From positions 62,001-126,000 of the forward strand of contig NZ_BMRX01000008.1 of the NCBI RefSeq assembly GCF_014648855.1: a stretch of DNA of 64,000 bases, written 5' to 3'. The stretch is from Streptomyces parvulus. Lineage in GTDB: Bacteria > Actinomycetota > Actinomycetes > Streptomycetales > Streptomycetaceae. Shown here in pieces: positions 55,939 to 64,000 of this stretch (within the stretch, counting starts at the first letter, position 1; every line of letters starts with the position of its first letter). A program made the translations under genes and the position numbers. The notes below the pieces were generated by a model that was not told where the DNA came from, ran no database searches, and was given only the letters and a program-made list of their open reading frames with translations.

Positions 55939-56433
55939 ATGCAAGCCGACCGCACCTCCGCCACCCGCTTCCCCGTACCCGTCGACGCCGCCCTGCGCGA
56001 CGCCGGCTGGCAGCCCGGACGCTGGGACATCAAACAGGCCGAGATCTGGGCCGACACCCTGCGCGAACACACCTCGCCCGCCGGCCACCGCCACACCGTC
56101 TTCCCCGCCGCCGTCGAGGCCTGGGCCGAATTCGGCGGCCTCCACCTCACCCCCACCGGACCCGGCCGCCAGATCGCCCCCGCCGCCCTCCACCTCGATC
56201 CCCTGCACGGCCTCCACATGGCCCGCACCCTCGGCGACCTCGGCCGCGCCCTCGACACCCGCATCTGCCCCCTCGGCACCGAGACCGACAGCCAGTCCCT
56301 CCTCGCCATCGACACCGAGGGCCGCGTCTACGCCCTCGACCACACCGGCGACTGGTACCTCGGCCCCGACATCGACGCCGCCCTCGCGGCCCTCGTCGCC
56401 GGCACCCAGCCGACCCGCCTCACCACGGGCTGA
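55939..56433 (+). CDS. SUKH-3 family immunity-like protein
   Basis: A 164-residue protein resembling the SUKH-3 family: an N-terminal LRDAGWQPGRWDIKQAEIW segment, AAVEAWAEFGGLHL, and a C-terminal DTEGRVYALDHTGDWYLGPDIDAALAAL, which is the typical SUKH-3 ending. ATG 55939 has AAGGG close upstream. It is the second gene of the plus-strand transcript behind the YwqJ-like deaminase. The deaminase-then-SUKH order is the classical toxin-immunity arrangement, except that no export apparatus is present. Confidence 0.85.
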   Translation: MQADRTSATRFPVPVDAALRDAGWQPGRWDIKQAEIWADTLREHTSPAGHRHTVFPAAVEAWAEFGGLHLTPTGPGRQIAPAALHLDPLHGLHMARTLGDLGRALDTRICPLGTETDSQSLLAIDTEGRVYALDHTGDWYLGPDIDAALAALVAGTQPTRLTTG

Positions 56434-56472
56434 CCCCCGCCCGGCCCCGGGCCGGACCCCGAGCGGGCGGGA

Positions 56473-57780
56473 CTACGACGCCGGAATCACCGCCGACACC
56501 CGGAAACCCCCCGCGTCCGTCGGCCCCGACACGAACACGCCCCCGAGCGCCGCCACCCGCTCCTTCATCCCCACCAGACCGTTCCCACCCGACGGCAGCC
56601 GCGCCGACGCCGCGGCCTCCGGCGGCGGCTCGTTCTCCACCTGCATCGCGATCTCCGACACCCGGTGCGCCAGCCGCACATACGTCTTCGCCCCCGCGGC
56701 GTGCTTGTGCACGTTCGTCAACGCCTCCTGCACCACCCGGAACGCCGTCGACTCCACCTCCGCCGCGTACACCCGCACCTCCCCCTCCACCGACAGGTCC
56801 ACGACCATCCCGGCCGCCTCCGACTGCCCGACCAGCTCGTCCAGCTCGGCCAGGCACGGACCCTCCGACTCCCCGTCCTCCGCCGCCCGCGAAGCCGCCG
56901 CGGCCGCCGCCACCCCCACCGCCGCCAACGGCACCGACGCACGCTCCGCCCGCGCACCCTCCCCACCGCTGCGCAGCACCCCGAGCATCTCCCGCAGCTC
57001 CGTCAACGCCTGCCGCCCCATGTCCCCCACCAACGCGGCGTTCTTCACCGCCTTCTCCGGATCCTTCCGCGCCACCGCCTGCAACGCCGCCGCGTGCACC
57101 ACCATCAGACTCACCCGGTGCGCCACCACGTCGTGCATCTCGCGCGCGATCCGCGTCCGCTCCTCACCCCGCGCCCACTGCGCGCGCTCCTCCGCCCGCT
57201 CCGCGAGCAGCTGCAGCTCCCGCTCCAGCGAGTCCGCCCGCTCCCGCAGGCTCTCCATCAGCCGGCGCCGCTGCCCCACGTACAGCCCCAGCAGCAGCGG
57301 CGGCGCCGTCAGCCCCAGCGACGTCGCGATCGACGCGAACGGCAGGAACCAGTCCCCCAGGTCCACCCCGTCCCGCGCCATGTCCTGCCGCAGCCGCACG
57401 AACGTCACGATCAGCGTCCCCAGCAGCGACATCCCGGCCAGCGAACCGATGATCCGCCGCGGCAGCTCCGACGCCGCCAGCGTGTACAGGCCGACGACGC
57501 CCATCAGGAAGCCCATCTCGGCCGGGGTGACGGCGATCGCCACCAGCACCACCGCGATCGGCCACTTCCGCCGCACCACCAGCACCGAGCCGGCCAGCAG
57601 CCCGAAGACGACCCCCACCGCCAACGGCACCCCGGCGTCCCGAGCGAACGGAACCCCCTCCGCCGCGCACTCCAGCGCGGACACGGCCCCGAGGCTCACG
57701 TCAAGCACCGCGCCGCGCCGCCTGTCCCACCACCAAGGCCCACCCCGGGCCGGCACGTGGTCTTCCCCCGTCGTGGTCAT
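56473..57780 (-). CDS. Orphan two-component sensor histidine kinase (HisKA_3 type)
   Basis: About 435 residues. Five or six membrane spans occupy roughly residues 28-170, followed by a coiled-coil linker (RRLMESLRERADSLERELQLL). The HisKA_3 dimerisation/phosphoacceptor motif is RTRIAREMHDVVAHRVS with the acceptor His. The HATPase domain has VVQEALTNVHKHA (N box) and GNGLVGMKERV (G box). Such kinases pair with NarL/LuxR-type response regulators, but none is adjacent. ATG 57780 has GGAGG only 1 nt away; GTG 57756, behind GGGGGAAG, is a better-spaced alternative (427 residues). It is convergent with the SUKH-3 gene. Confidence 0.88.
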   Translation of the reverse strand: MTTTGEDHVPARGGPWWWDRRRGAVLDVSLGAVSALECAAEGVPFARDAGVPLAVGVVFGLLAGSVLVVRRKWPIAVVLVAIAVTPAEMGFLMGVVGLYTLAASELPRRIIGSLAGMSLLGTLIVTFVRLRQDMARDGVDLGDWFLPFASIATSLGLTAPPLLLGLYVGQRRRLMESLRERADSLERELQLLAERAEERAQWARGEERTRIAREMHDVVAHRVSLMVVHAAALQAVARKDPEKAVKNAALVGDMGRQALTELREMLGVLRSGGEGARAERASVPLAAVGVAAAAAASRAAEDGESEGPCLAELDELVGQSEAAGMVVDLSVEGEVRVYAAEVESTAFRVVQEALTNVHKHAAGAKTYVRLAHRVSEIAMQVENEPPPEAAASARLPSGGNGLVGMKERVAALGGVFVSGPTDAGGFRVSAVIPAS

Positions 57781-58007
57781 GCCTCCAGCCTACGGGCGCG
57801 ACCCGCCCCATTTCCGGTGACTTTCGACAAACGATAGGACGCGATATCCCTCGAAGCCGGCGAACCCCCGCCCTTCACCTCCGGCGGCACCGACGGCGAA
57901 GTCCGCAAGACGCCGACCTCCACCGTCGCGTCGAAGGCGCTTGGTACGGCATAGTGTTGGGTGCCGACTCGGCGACCCAACTAAATGTCCGGTTCAGTCG
58001 AGTTTCA

Positions 58008-58080
58008 TCCCCCATGGTGTAATCAGGCAGCACTGAGGGTTTTGGTCCCTTAAGTTCAGGTTCAAATCCTGATGGGGGAG
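58008..58080 (+). tRNA. tRNA-Gln(UUG)
   Basis: A 73-nt cloverleaf. The acceptor TCCCCCA pairs with the 3' TGGGGGA, the D-arm is GTGTAATCAGGCAGCAC, the anticodon stem GAGGG/CCCTT encloses the loop TTTTGGT (anticodon TTG), and the T-loop is GGTTCAAATCC. CCA is not encoded. It lies upstream of glmU. Confidence 0.95.
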
Positions 58081-58090
58081 CTGTCGCTTC

Positions 58091-58118
58091 CGGGCCCTGA
58101 TCGCACGGTCGGGGCCCG
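58091..58118 (+). terminator. Hairpin after tRNA-Gln
   Basis: CGGGCCC (58091-58097) pairs with GGGCCCG (58112-58118), with a partial inner stem. It begins 11 nt past the tRNA and fits a terminator between the tRNA and glmU. Confidence 0.6.
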
Positions 58119-58189
58119 CACTCATGCCCCCTGCAAACGGCCCCGGTATCCTGCGGATGTCCCCACCCCCAAAAGCCGAAGGGCATCCC

Positions 58190-59638
58190 GTGAGCGCCAT
58201 TCGCCCGGCAGCCGTCGTCGTTCTCGCAGCGGGTGAGGGCACCCGTATGAAGTCGGCCACACCCAAGGTCCTGCACGAGCTGTGCGGCCGGTCCCTCGTC
58301 GGGCACGTGCTCGCCGCCTCCGGTGAGCTGGACCCGCAGAACCTGGTCGTCGTCGTCGGGCACGCCCGCGAGCAGGTCACCGCGCACCTCGCCGAGGTCG
58401 CCCCGGACGTGCGCACCGCCGTGCAGGAGCAGCAGAACGGCACCGGGCACGCGGTGCGGATGGGCCTGGAGGCGCTGGGCGGCGCCGTGGACGGGACTGT
58501 GGTCGTCGTCTGCGGTGACACCCCGCTGCTGACCGGCGCGACCCTGAAGGCCCTCGCCACCACGCACTCCGCCGACGGGAACGCCGTGACGGTGCTGACG
58601 GCGGAGGTGCCGGACGCGACGGGGTACGGCCGGATCGTGCGGGAGGAGGCGACCGGCGCCGTCACCGCGATCGTGGAGCACAAGGACGCGACGGAGGCGC
58701 AGCGGGCGATCCGGGAGATCAACTCGGGTGTCTTCGCGTTCGACGGGCGGCTGCTGGCGGACGCGCTGGGGAAGGTGCGGACGGACAACAGCCAGGGCGA
58801 GGAGTACCTGACGGACGTGCTCGGGATCCTGCGCGAGGCGGGGCACCGGGTGGGTGCGTCGGTGGCGGGCGATCACCGGGAGATCGCGGGGATCAACAAC
58901 CGCGTGCAGCTCTCCGAGGCCCGCCGGATCCTCAACGACCGGCTGCTGACCGGGGCGATGCTGGCCGGCGTGACGGTCGTCGACCCGGCGAGCACGTGGG
59001 TGGACGTGACGGTGACGTTCGAGCGGGACGTGGTCGTGCACCCGGGTACGCAGCTGCACGGTTCGACGCATCTGGCCGAGGGCTCGGAGGTGGGGCCGAA
59101 TTCGCGACTCACGGACACCCGGGTCGGGGCGGGGGCGCGGGTGGACAACACGGTCGCGTACGGGTCGGACGTCGGTCCGCAGGCCTCGGTGGGTCCGTTC
59201 GCGTATCTGCGGCCGGGGACGCGGCTGGGTCTGAAGTCGAAGGTGGGCACGTACGTCGAGACGAAGAACGCGTCGATCGGCGAGGGCACGAAGGTGCCGC
59301 ACCTGTCCTACGTGGGTGACGCGACGATCGGCGAGTACACGAACATCGGTGCCGCGAGCGTGTTCGTGAACTACGACGGGCAGGACAAGCACCACACGAC
59401 GATCGGCTCGCACTGCCGTACGGGTTCGGACAACATGTTTGTGGCTCCTGTCACGGTCGGGGACGGTTCCTACACCGCCGCCGGCTCGGTGATCACGAAG
59501 GATGTGCCGCCCGGTTCGCTGGCCGTGGCCCGTGGCCAGCAACGGAATATCGAGGGTTGGGTGGCTCGGAAGCGCCCGGGGAGCGCGGCGGCGAAGGCGG
59601 CCGAGGCGGTGTCCCGGGAGGCGGGAAGCGAAGACTGA
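58190..59638 (+). CDS. glmU: Bifunctional GlmU (N-acetylglucosamine-1-P uridyltransferase / glucosamine-1-P acetyltransferase)
   Basis: Makes UDP-N-acetylglucosamine for peptidoglycan. It has 482 residues. The N-terminal nucleotidyltransferase has LAAGEGTRMKS at about 12-22, QNGTGHAV and CGDTPLL. The C-terminal left-handed beta-helix of hexapeptide repeats (about 265-460) carries YLRPGTRLG, KVGTYVETKNA, LSYVGDATIGEYTNIGA and the final VARGQQRN motif. The GTG start at 58190 follows GAAGGG at 58178-58183. Upstream is tRNA-Gln; prs follows at 132 bp. Confidence 0.95.
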   Translation: MSAIRPAAVVVLAAGEGTRMKSATPKVLHELCGRSLVGHVLAASGELDPQNLVVVVGHAREQVTAHLAEVAPDVRTAVQEQQNGTGHAVRMGLEALGGAVDGTVVVVCGDTPLLTGATLKALATTHSADGNAVTVLTAEVPDATGYGRIVREEATGAVTAIVEHKDATEAQRAIREINSGVFAFDGRLLADALGKVRTDNSQGEEYLTDVLGILREAGHRVGASVAGDHREIAGINNRVQLSEARRILNDRLLTGAMLAGVTVVDPASTWVDVTVTFERDVVVHPGTQLHGSTHLAEGSEVGPNSRLTDTRVGAGARVDNTVAYGSDVGPQASVGPFAYLRPGTRLGLKSKVGTYVETKNASIGEGTKVPHLSYVGDATIGEYTNIGAASVFVNYDGQDKHHTTIGSHCRTGSDNMFVAPVTVGDGSYTAAGSVITKDVPPGSLAVARGQQRNIEGWVARKRPGSAAAKAAEAVSREAGSED

Positions 59639-59770
59639 CCGGAAACCGGCGCGTCGAACACGGCGTACCGTGATAAGTGCACATCCGCACCCCACCAGCT
59701 GAGACGCCCCCGCAGTCAGCCGGGAGAGCGCCGTGACGCTCAGCTGCGAAACCTCTGAGGAGAACGTGCT

Positions 59771-60745
59771 GTGACCGGGATCAAGACGACCGGCGAGAAG
59801 AAGATGATGTTCTTTTCCGGCCGCGCCCACCCCGATCTTGCCGAGGCGGTCGCCCAGCAGTTGGGTGTCGGGGTGGTCCCGACGAAGGCCTTCGACTTCG
59901 CCAACGGCGAGATCTACGTGCGTTATCAGGAGTCGGCGCGTGGTGCGGACTGCTTCCTGATCCAGAGCCACACGGCTCCGATCAACAAGTGGGTCATGGA
60001 GCAGCTGATCATGATCGATGCGCTGAAGCGCGCGTCGGCGCGCTCCATCACGGTCATCGTGCCGTTCTACGGTTACGCGCGGCAGGACAAGAAGCACCGT
60101 GGGCGTGAACCGATCTCGGCGCGTCTGATCGCGGACCTGATGAAGACGGCGGGTGCGGACCGGATCCTGGCCGTGGATCTGCACACGGACCAGATCCAGG
60201 GCTTCTTCGACGGTCCGGTGGACCACCTGTTCGCGCTGCCGCTGCTGGCGGACTACGTGGGTGCGAAGGTGGACCGTTCGAAGCTGACGGTGGTGTCTCC
60301 GGACGCGGGCCGGGTGCGGGTGGCGGACCGGTGGTGCGACCGTCTGGGCGCGCCGCTGGCGATCGTGCACAAGCGGCGCGACAAGGACGTGGCGAACCAG
60401 GTCACGGTGCACGAGGTCGTGGGCGACGTGGAGGGGCGCATCTGCGTCCTGGTCGACGACATGATCGACACCGGCGGCACCATCTGCGCCGCCGCGGACG
60501 CCCTGTTCGCGCACGGTGCGGAGGACGTCATCGTGACCGCGACGCACGGTGTGCTGTCGGGTCCGGCGGCGGACCGGCTGAAGAACTCGAAGGTGAGCGA
60601 GTTCGTGTTCACGGACACGCTGCCGACGCCGAACGAGCTGGAGCTGGACAAGATCACGGTGCTGTCGATCGCGCCGACGATCGCGCGTGCGGTGCGTGAG
60701 GTGTTCGAGGACGGTTCGGTGACGAGCCTGTTCGACGAGCAGTGA
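59771..60745 (+). CDS. prs: Ribose-phosphate pyrophosphokinase
   Basis: Synthesises PRPP from ribose-5-phosphate and ATP for purine, pyrimidine, histidine and tryptophan pathways. The 324-residue enzyme has the class I features: FFSGRAHPDLAEAVA, DGEIYVR-like NGEIYVRYQES, the flexible-loop RQDKKHRGREPIS, the catalytic DLHTDQIQGFF, and the PRPP-binding VLVDDMIDTGGT. The GTG start at 59771 has GAGGAG a short distance upstream. It lies in the conserved glmU-prs-rplY-pth block. Confidence 0.96.
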   Translation: MTGIKTTGEKKMMFFSGRAHPDLAEAVAQQLGVGVVPTKAFDFANGEIYVRYQESARGADCFLIQSHTAPINKWVMEQLIMIDALKRASARSITVIVPFYGYARQDKKHRGREPISARLIADLMKTAGADRILAVDLHTDQIQGFFDGPVDHLFALPLLADYVGAKVDRSKLTVVSPDAGRVRVADRWCDRLGAPLAIVHKRRDKDVANQVTVHEVVGDVEGRICVLVDDMIDTGGTICAAADALFAHGAEDVIVTATHGVLSGPAADRLKNSKVSEFVFTDTLPTPNELELDKITVLSIAPTIARAVREVFEDGSVTSLFDEQ

Positions 60746-60787
60746 GCATCGTGCAGTAACCGTTCTGCACGGTCTTCCCTGATCGTT

Positions 60788-60817
60788 TTGGGTGCGGCCT
60801 CCCCCTCCGAGTAGACT
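60788..60817 (+). promoter_or_regulatory. Candidate rplY promoter
   Basis: TTGGGT (60788-60793) and TAGACT (60812-60817) are separated by 18 nt in the 203-bp gap before rplY. A 9-bp inverted repeat (60795-60803, 60836-60844) overlaps the same stretch and could be a leader stem or an alternative reading of the region. Confidence 0.35.
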
Positions 60818-60948
60818 GCCCGAGTTGCTCGGCGAGGGAGGCCGTACCCGTGTTCGCGGGTGTGGCTGTCCGTTATCGACGCGCTCTTCGTAGCAGGCCG
60901 TTCGTGGCCGGGTGACCACGTCCGTTTCTACCTCTACGAGGAGTGATC

Positions 60949-61551
60949 ATGTCCGAGGTGAAGATCTCCGCCGGTACGCGCACCGAGTTCGGCAAGGGTG
61001 CGGCCCGCCGCATCCGCCGTGAGGACAAGGTGCCCGGCGTTCTGTACGGCCACGGTTCCGACCCGGTGCACCTGACGCTGCCGGGCCACGAGCTGCTGAT
61101 GGCGCTGCGTACGCCGAACGTCCTCATCGCGCTGGACATCGACGGCAAGACCAACGAGCTGGCGATCCCGAAGTCCGTGCACCGCGACCCGATCAAGGGC
61201 TTCCTGGAGCACGTCGACCTGCTGCTCGTGAAGCGCGGCGAGAAGGTCCAGGTCGAGGTCCCGGTGCAGACCGAGGGCGAGCTGGCCCCGGGCAACTTCC
61301 TGCTGGAGTACGTCCTGGACGCGCTGCCGGTCGAGGCCGAGGCCACGCACATCCCGCAGCAGTTCACCGTCTCGGTGGAGGGCCTGGAGGCCGGTGCCTC
61401 GATCCACGCCAAGGACGTCAAGCTGCCGTCCGGTGTGACGCTGGCCGTCGACGAGGACGCCGTCGTGCTGCAGGTCCTGGCCGCGCAGGCCGAGGAGCCC
61501 GCCGCCGAGGGCGAGGGTGAGGAAGAGGGCGAAGAGGCCGCCGAGGCCTGA
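60949..61551 (+). CDS. rplY: 50S ribosomal protein L25/general stress protein Ctc
   Basis: A 200-residue bL25 of the long, Ctc-like type. The N-terminal 5S-rRNA-binding domain is about 1-93 (GKGAARRIRREDKVPGVLYGHG), followed by a TL5-type C-terminal beta domain (about 95-185) and an acidic Glu/Ala tail. ATG 60949 is chosen with ACGAGGAG at 60935-60942. It precedes pth, as in most actinobacteria. Confidence 0.95.
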   Translation: MSEVKISAGTRTEFGKGAARRIRREDKVPGVLYGHGSDPVHLTLPGHELLMALRTPNVLIALDIDGKTNELAIPKSVHRDPIKGFLEHVDLLLVKRGEKVQVEVPVQTEGELAPGNFLLEYVLDALPVEAEATHIPQQFTVSVEGLEAGASIHAKDVKLPSGVTLAVDEDAVVLQVLAAQAEEPAAEGEGEEEGEEAAEA

Positions 61552-61653
61552 TCGTCCCCCGGGTCCCGCGGGGCCCGGGTCATCATGTGGTCGGCCGCTG
61601 TTCCCGTGCGGGGCAGCGGCCGACGCGTATGTGCGGACGGGCGACGAGGAGAC

Positions 61654-62256
61654 ATGGACGTGACGACGGACGCGAACGCGCCCTGGCTGGTGGCGGGGCT
61701 GGGCAATCCGGGCGCCGAGTACGCCGCGAACCGGCACAACGTCGGTTTCATGGTGGCGGATCTGCTGGCGGAGCGGATGGGTGCCCGCTTCAAGCGGCAC
61801 GGCAAGGCGCAGGCGCAGGTGGTCGAGGGGCGGGTGGGTCCGCCGGGGCCGGCGGGCCGGCGGGTGGTCCTGGCGAAGCCGACGTCGTTCATGAACCTGT
61901 CGGGCGGGCCGGTGACGGCGCTGCGGGACTTCTACAAGGTCCCGGTGGGCAACATCGTGGCGGTGCACGACGAGTTGGACATCGACTACGGCGTGCTGCG
62001 GCTGAAGCTGGGCGGCGGCGACAACGGGCACAACGGGCTGAAGTCGATGACGAAGGCGATGGGCCGGGAGTACCACCGGGTGCGGTTCGGGATCGGGCGG
62101 CCGCCGGGACGGATGCAGGTGGCGGACTTCGTGCTGCGGGACTTCTCGCCGGCGGAACGCAAGGAACTGGACTACTTCGTGGACCGGGCGGCGGACGCCG
62201 TGGAGGCCCTGGTGATCGAGGGTCTGGAGCGGGCGCAGAGCACGTACAACTCCTGA
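61654..62256 (+). CDS. pth: Peptidyl-tRNA hydrolase
   Basis: Releases tRNA from peptidyl-tRNA that drops off ribosomes. It has 200 residues, the usual size. VAGLGNPGAEYAANRHNVGF holds the catalytic His and conserved Asn, KPTSFMNLSG and HDELDIDYG carry the catalytic Asp region, and GGGDNGHNGLKSM the substrate loop. ATG 61654 sits only about 3 nt after GGAG; the in-frame GTG 61660 has better spacing and may be the true start. It follows rplY by about 100 bp. Confidence 0.94.
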   Translation: MDVTTDANAPWLVAGLGNPGAEYAANRHNVGFMVADLLAERMGARFKRHGKAQAQVVEGRVGPPGPAGRRVVLAKPTSFMNLSGGPVTALRDFYKVPVGNIVAVHDELDIDYGVLRLKLGGGDNGHNGLKSMTKAMGREYHRVRFGIGRPPGRMQVADFVLRDFSPAERKELDYFVDRAADAVEALVIEGLERAQSTYNS

Positions 62257-62350
62257 GGGCGGGCCCCGCTGACGTACAACTCCGGACTTGTCCGTCGATG
62301 GTGCGCGGGCGAGTTGACCGGGCGTGCGGATATGGCCAATGCTTCCGGCC

Positions 62351-62839
62351 ATGCCCGCCTCCGCCCGCCCCCGTCCGGCCTCCTCCGCCCTCCTCCAGTT
62401 CGGCCGGGTCGCGGCGATGGGCACGGTCGCGGTGCTGATCCTGATCGCCGGGGTGTGGGCGTCCTGGGGTACGGCGCAGCACGTGCTGCTGACCAAGGGG
62501 CGGGAGCAGGGCACCGTCGAGGTGGCCGAGTGCGGCGGCGGTTCGTGCAGTGGTCCCTACGCGCCGGTGTCGGCGGGTTCGAGGGAACGGGGGCGGGTCG
62601 TCATCGAGGACTCGGTCGCCGTGGCCGAGGGGCGGACGTACTCGGTGGTGGTGAAGCCGGGCAGTGACGAGGTGGTGCGCTCGGGTCCGGCCGGGATGCT
62701 GTACGCGTGGGTGCCGCTGGGCGGTGCGCTGCTGCTGGCGTCGGTGGTGGTGGCCGGGGGGCTGCGGCGGACCCGGGCGGCGTGGGCGATGGCGGGCGCG
62801 GGTGTGGCGCTGCTGACGGCGGCGTTCCTCGCGGTGTGA
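62351..62839 (+). CDS. Small membrane protein with an extracytoplasmic beta domain
   Basis: About 162 residues from ATG 62351; ATG 62339 or GTG 62324 are possible and no start has a clear ribosome-binding site. One span is at about residues 16-40, an extracytoplasmic part (about 42-105) holds a cysteine pair in VAECGGGSCSG and a strand-rich region, then two further spans (about 108-130, 138-160). No family was recognised. It lies between pth and ppc and ends before a convergent hairpin. Confidence 0.7.
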   Translation: MPASARPRPASSALLQFGRVAAMGTVAVLILIAGVWASWGTAQHVLLTKGREQGTVEVAECGGGSCSGPYAPVSAGSRERGRVVIEDSVAVAEGRTYSVVVKPGSDEVVRSGPAGMLYAWVPLGGALLLASVVVAGGLRRTRAAWAMAGAGVALLTAAFLAV

Positions 62840-62860
62840 GGTCCCGGCGTGACGACGTGG

Positions 62861-62897
62861 CGGTGCCCCCGGGCTCTGGCTGAGCGCGGGGGCACCG
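62861..62897. terminator. Bidirectional hairpin before ppc
   Basis: Perfect 11-bp arms (62861-62871, 62887-62897) with a 15-nt loop, between the small membrane-protein gene and the convergent ppc. Confidence 0.75.
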
Positions 62898-62916
62898 TGT
62901 CGTGTGCGGGCGTCGG

Positions 62917-64000
<1,084 letters not shown>

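Noticed and set aside
55160..56343. Long antisense frames over the deaminase and SUKH-3 genes
   Set aside because: Val/Gly/Ala-rich shadows of the plus-strand genes; the plus-strand products have clear motifs.
58008..58118. Integration site at tRNA-Gln
   Set aside because: No repeated tRNA 3' end, integrase or foreign-looking DNA follows; glmU comes directly after.
62242..62283. Direct repeat ACGTACAACTCC at the pth end
   Set aside because: Two 12-bp copies 30 nt apart at the 3' end of a gene; most likely a small local duplication without further structure.

Overview
The window is high-GC chromosomal DNA from a Streptomyces species. The evidence is a tRNA-Leu(UAA) of bldA type, frequent GTG starts, GTGA/ATGA stop-start overlaps, two tandem Rpf cell-wall hydrolase genes, and a gene order I recall as that of the S. 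coelicolor SCO3070-SCO3127 core interval. The order eno-divIC-DUF501-ppx and the neighbourhood of mfd, mazG, glmU, prs, rplY and pth are also broadly conserved in actinobacteria such as Mycobacterium. I see no insertion sequence, prophage, integrase or CRISPR array.

Layout. (1) 0-9.4 kb: histidine utilisation. A minus-strand operon hutU - M20 amidohydrolase - hutF - hutI (cut by the window edge) is divergent from a PLP fold-III decarboxylase. An RpiR/SIS regulator and small membrane and phosphatase genes follow. (2) 9.7-15.6 kb: cystathionine beta-synthase, an SGNH esterase, a thiolase and small conserved proteins. (3) 15.7-20.6 kb: a secreted FG-GAP repeat protein, a Bax-inhibitor-1 family membrane protein, 4-hydroxybenzoate hydroxylase (pobA) and bldA. 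(4) 21.0-27.4 kb: a MacB/FtsX-type ABC exporter pair, a cyclopropane-fatty-acid-synthase-like methyltransferase and NADH dehydrogenase II with a distal Rex-type operator. (5) 27.8-38.9 kb, all on the minus strand: ppx, DUF501, divIC, eno, rpfA (behind a c-di-AMP riboswitch), a second rpf, a cytochrome P450, mazG, a SurA-like lipoprotein, and a Ser/Thr kinase coupled to a membrane protein. (6) 39-47.7 kb: a secreted HNH nuclease, a small antitoxin-like protein, mfd, a block of tandem repeats, and a second FtsX ABC pair paralogous to the first but inverted. (7) 48.2-50.3 kb: a DUF485/acetate-type symporter pair. (8) 50.3-57.8 kb: a coiled-coil protein, then a divergent deaminase/SUKH locus and an orphan histidine kinase. 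(9) 58-64 kb: tRNA-Gln, glmU, prs, rplY, pth, a small membrane protein and the C-terminal part of ppc.

How the parts work together. The hut genes convert urocanate to formylglutamate. No hutG is visible, and the M20 hydrolase inside the operon is the obvious candidate for the last step. The central block joins growth and cell-wall functions (divIC, eno, rpf genes) with polyphosphate and nucleotide house-cleaning (ppx, mazG). glmU, prs, rplY and pth supply UDP-GlcNAc, PRPP, ribosomal protein L25 and peptidyl-tRNA recycling.

The most unusual segment is 51.4-56.4 kb. Two divergent transcripts each carry a predicted nucleic-acid or nucleotide deaminase domain and a SUKH-type immunity-like domain. 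None has a secretion signal or a toxin-delivery module nearby. A short gap between them holds four exact 9-bp tandem repeats. This is the best candidate in the window for an under-described system.
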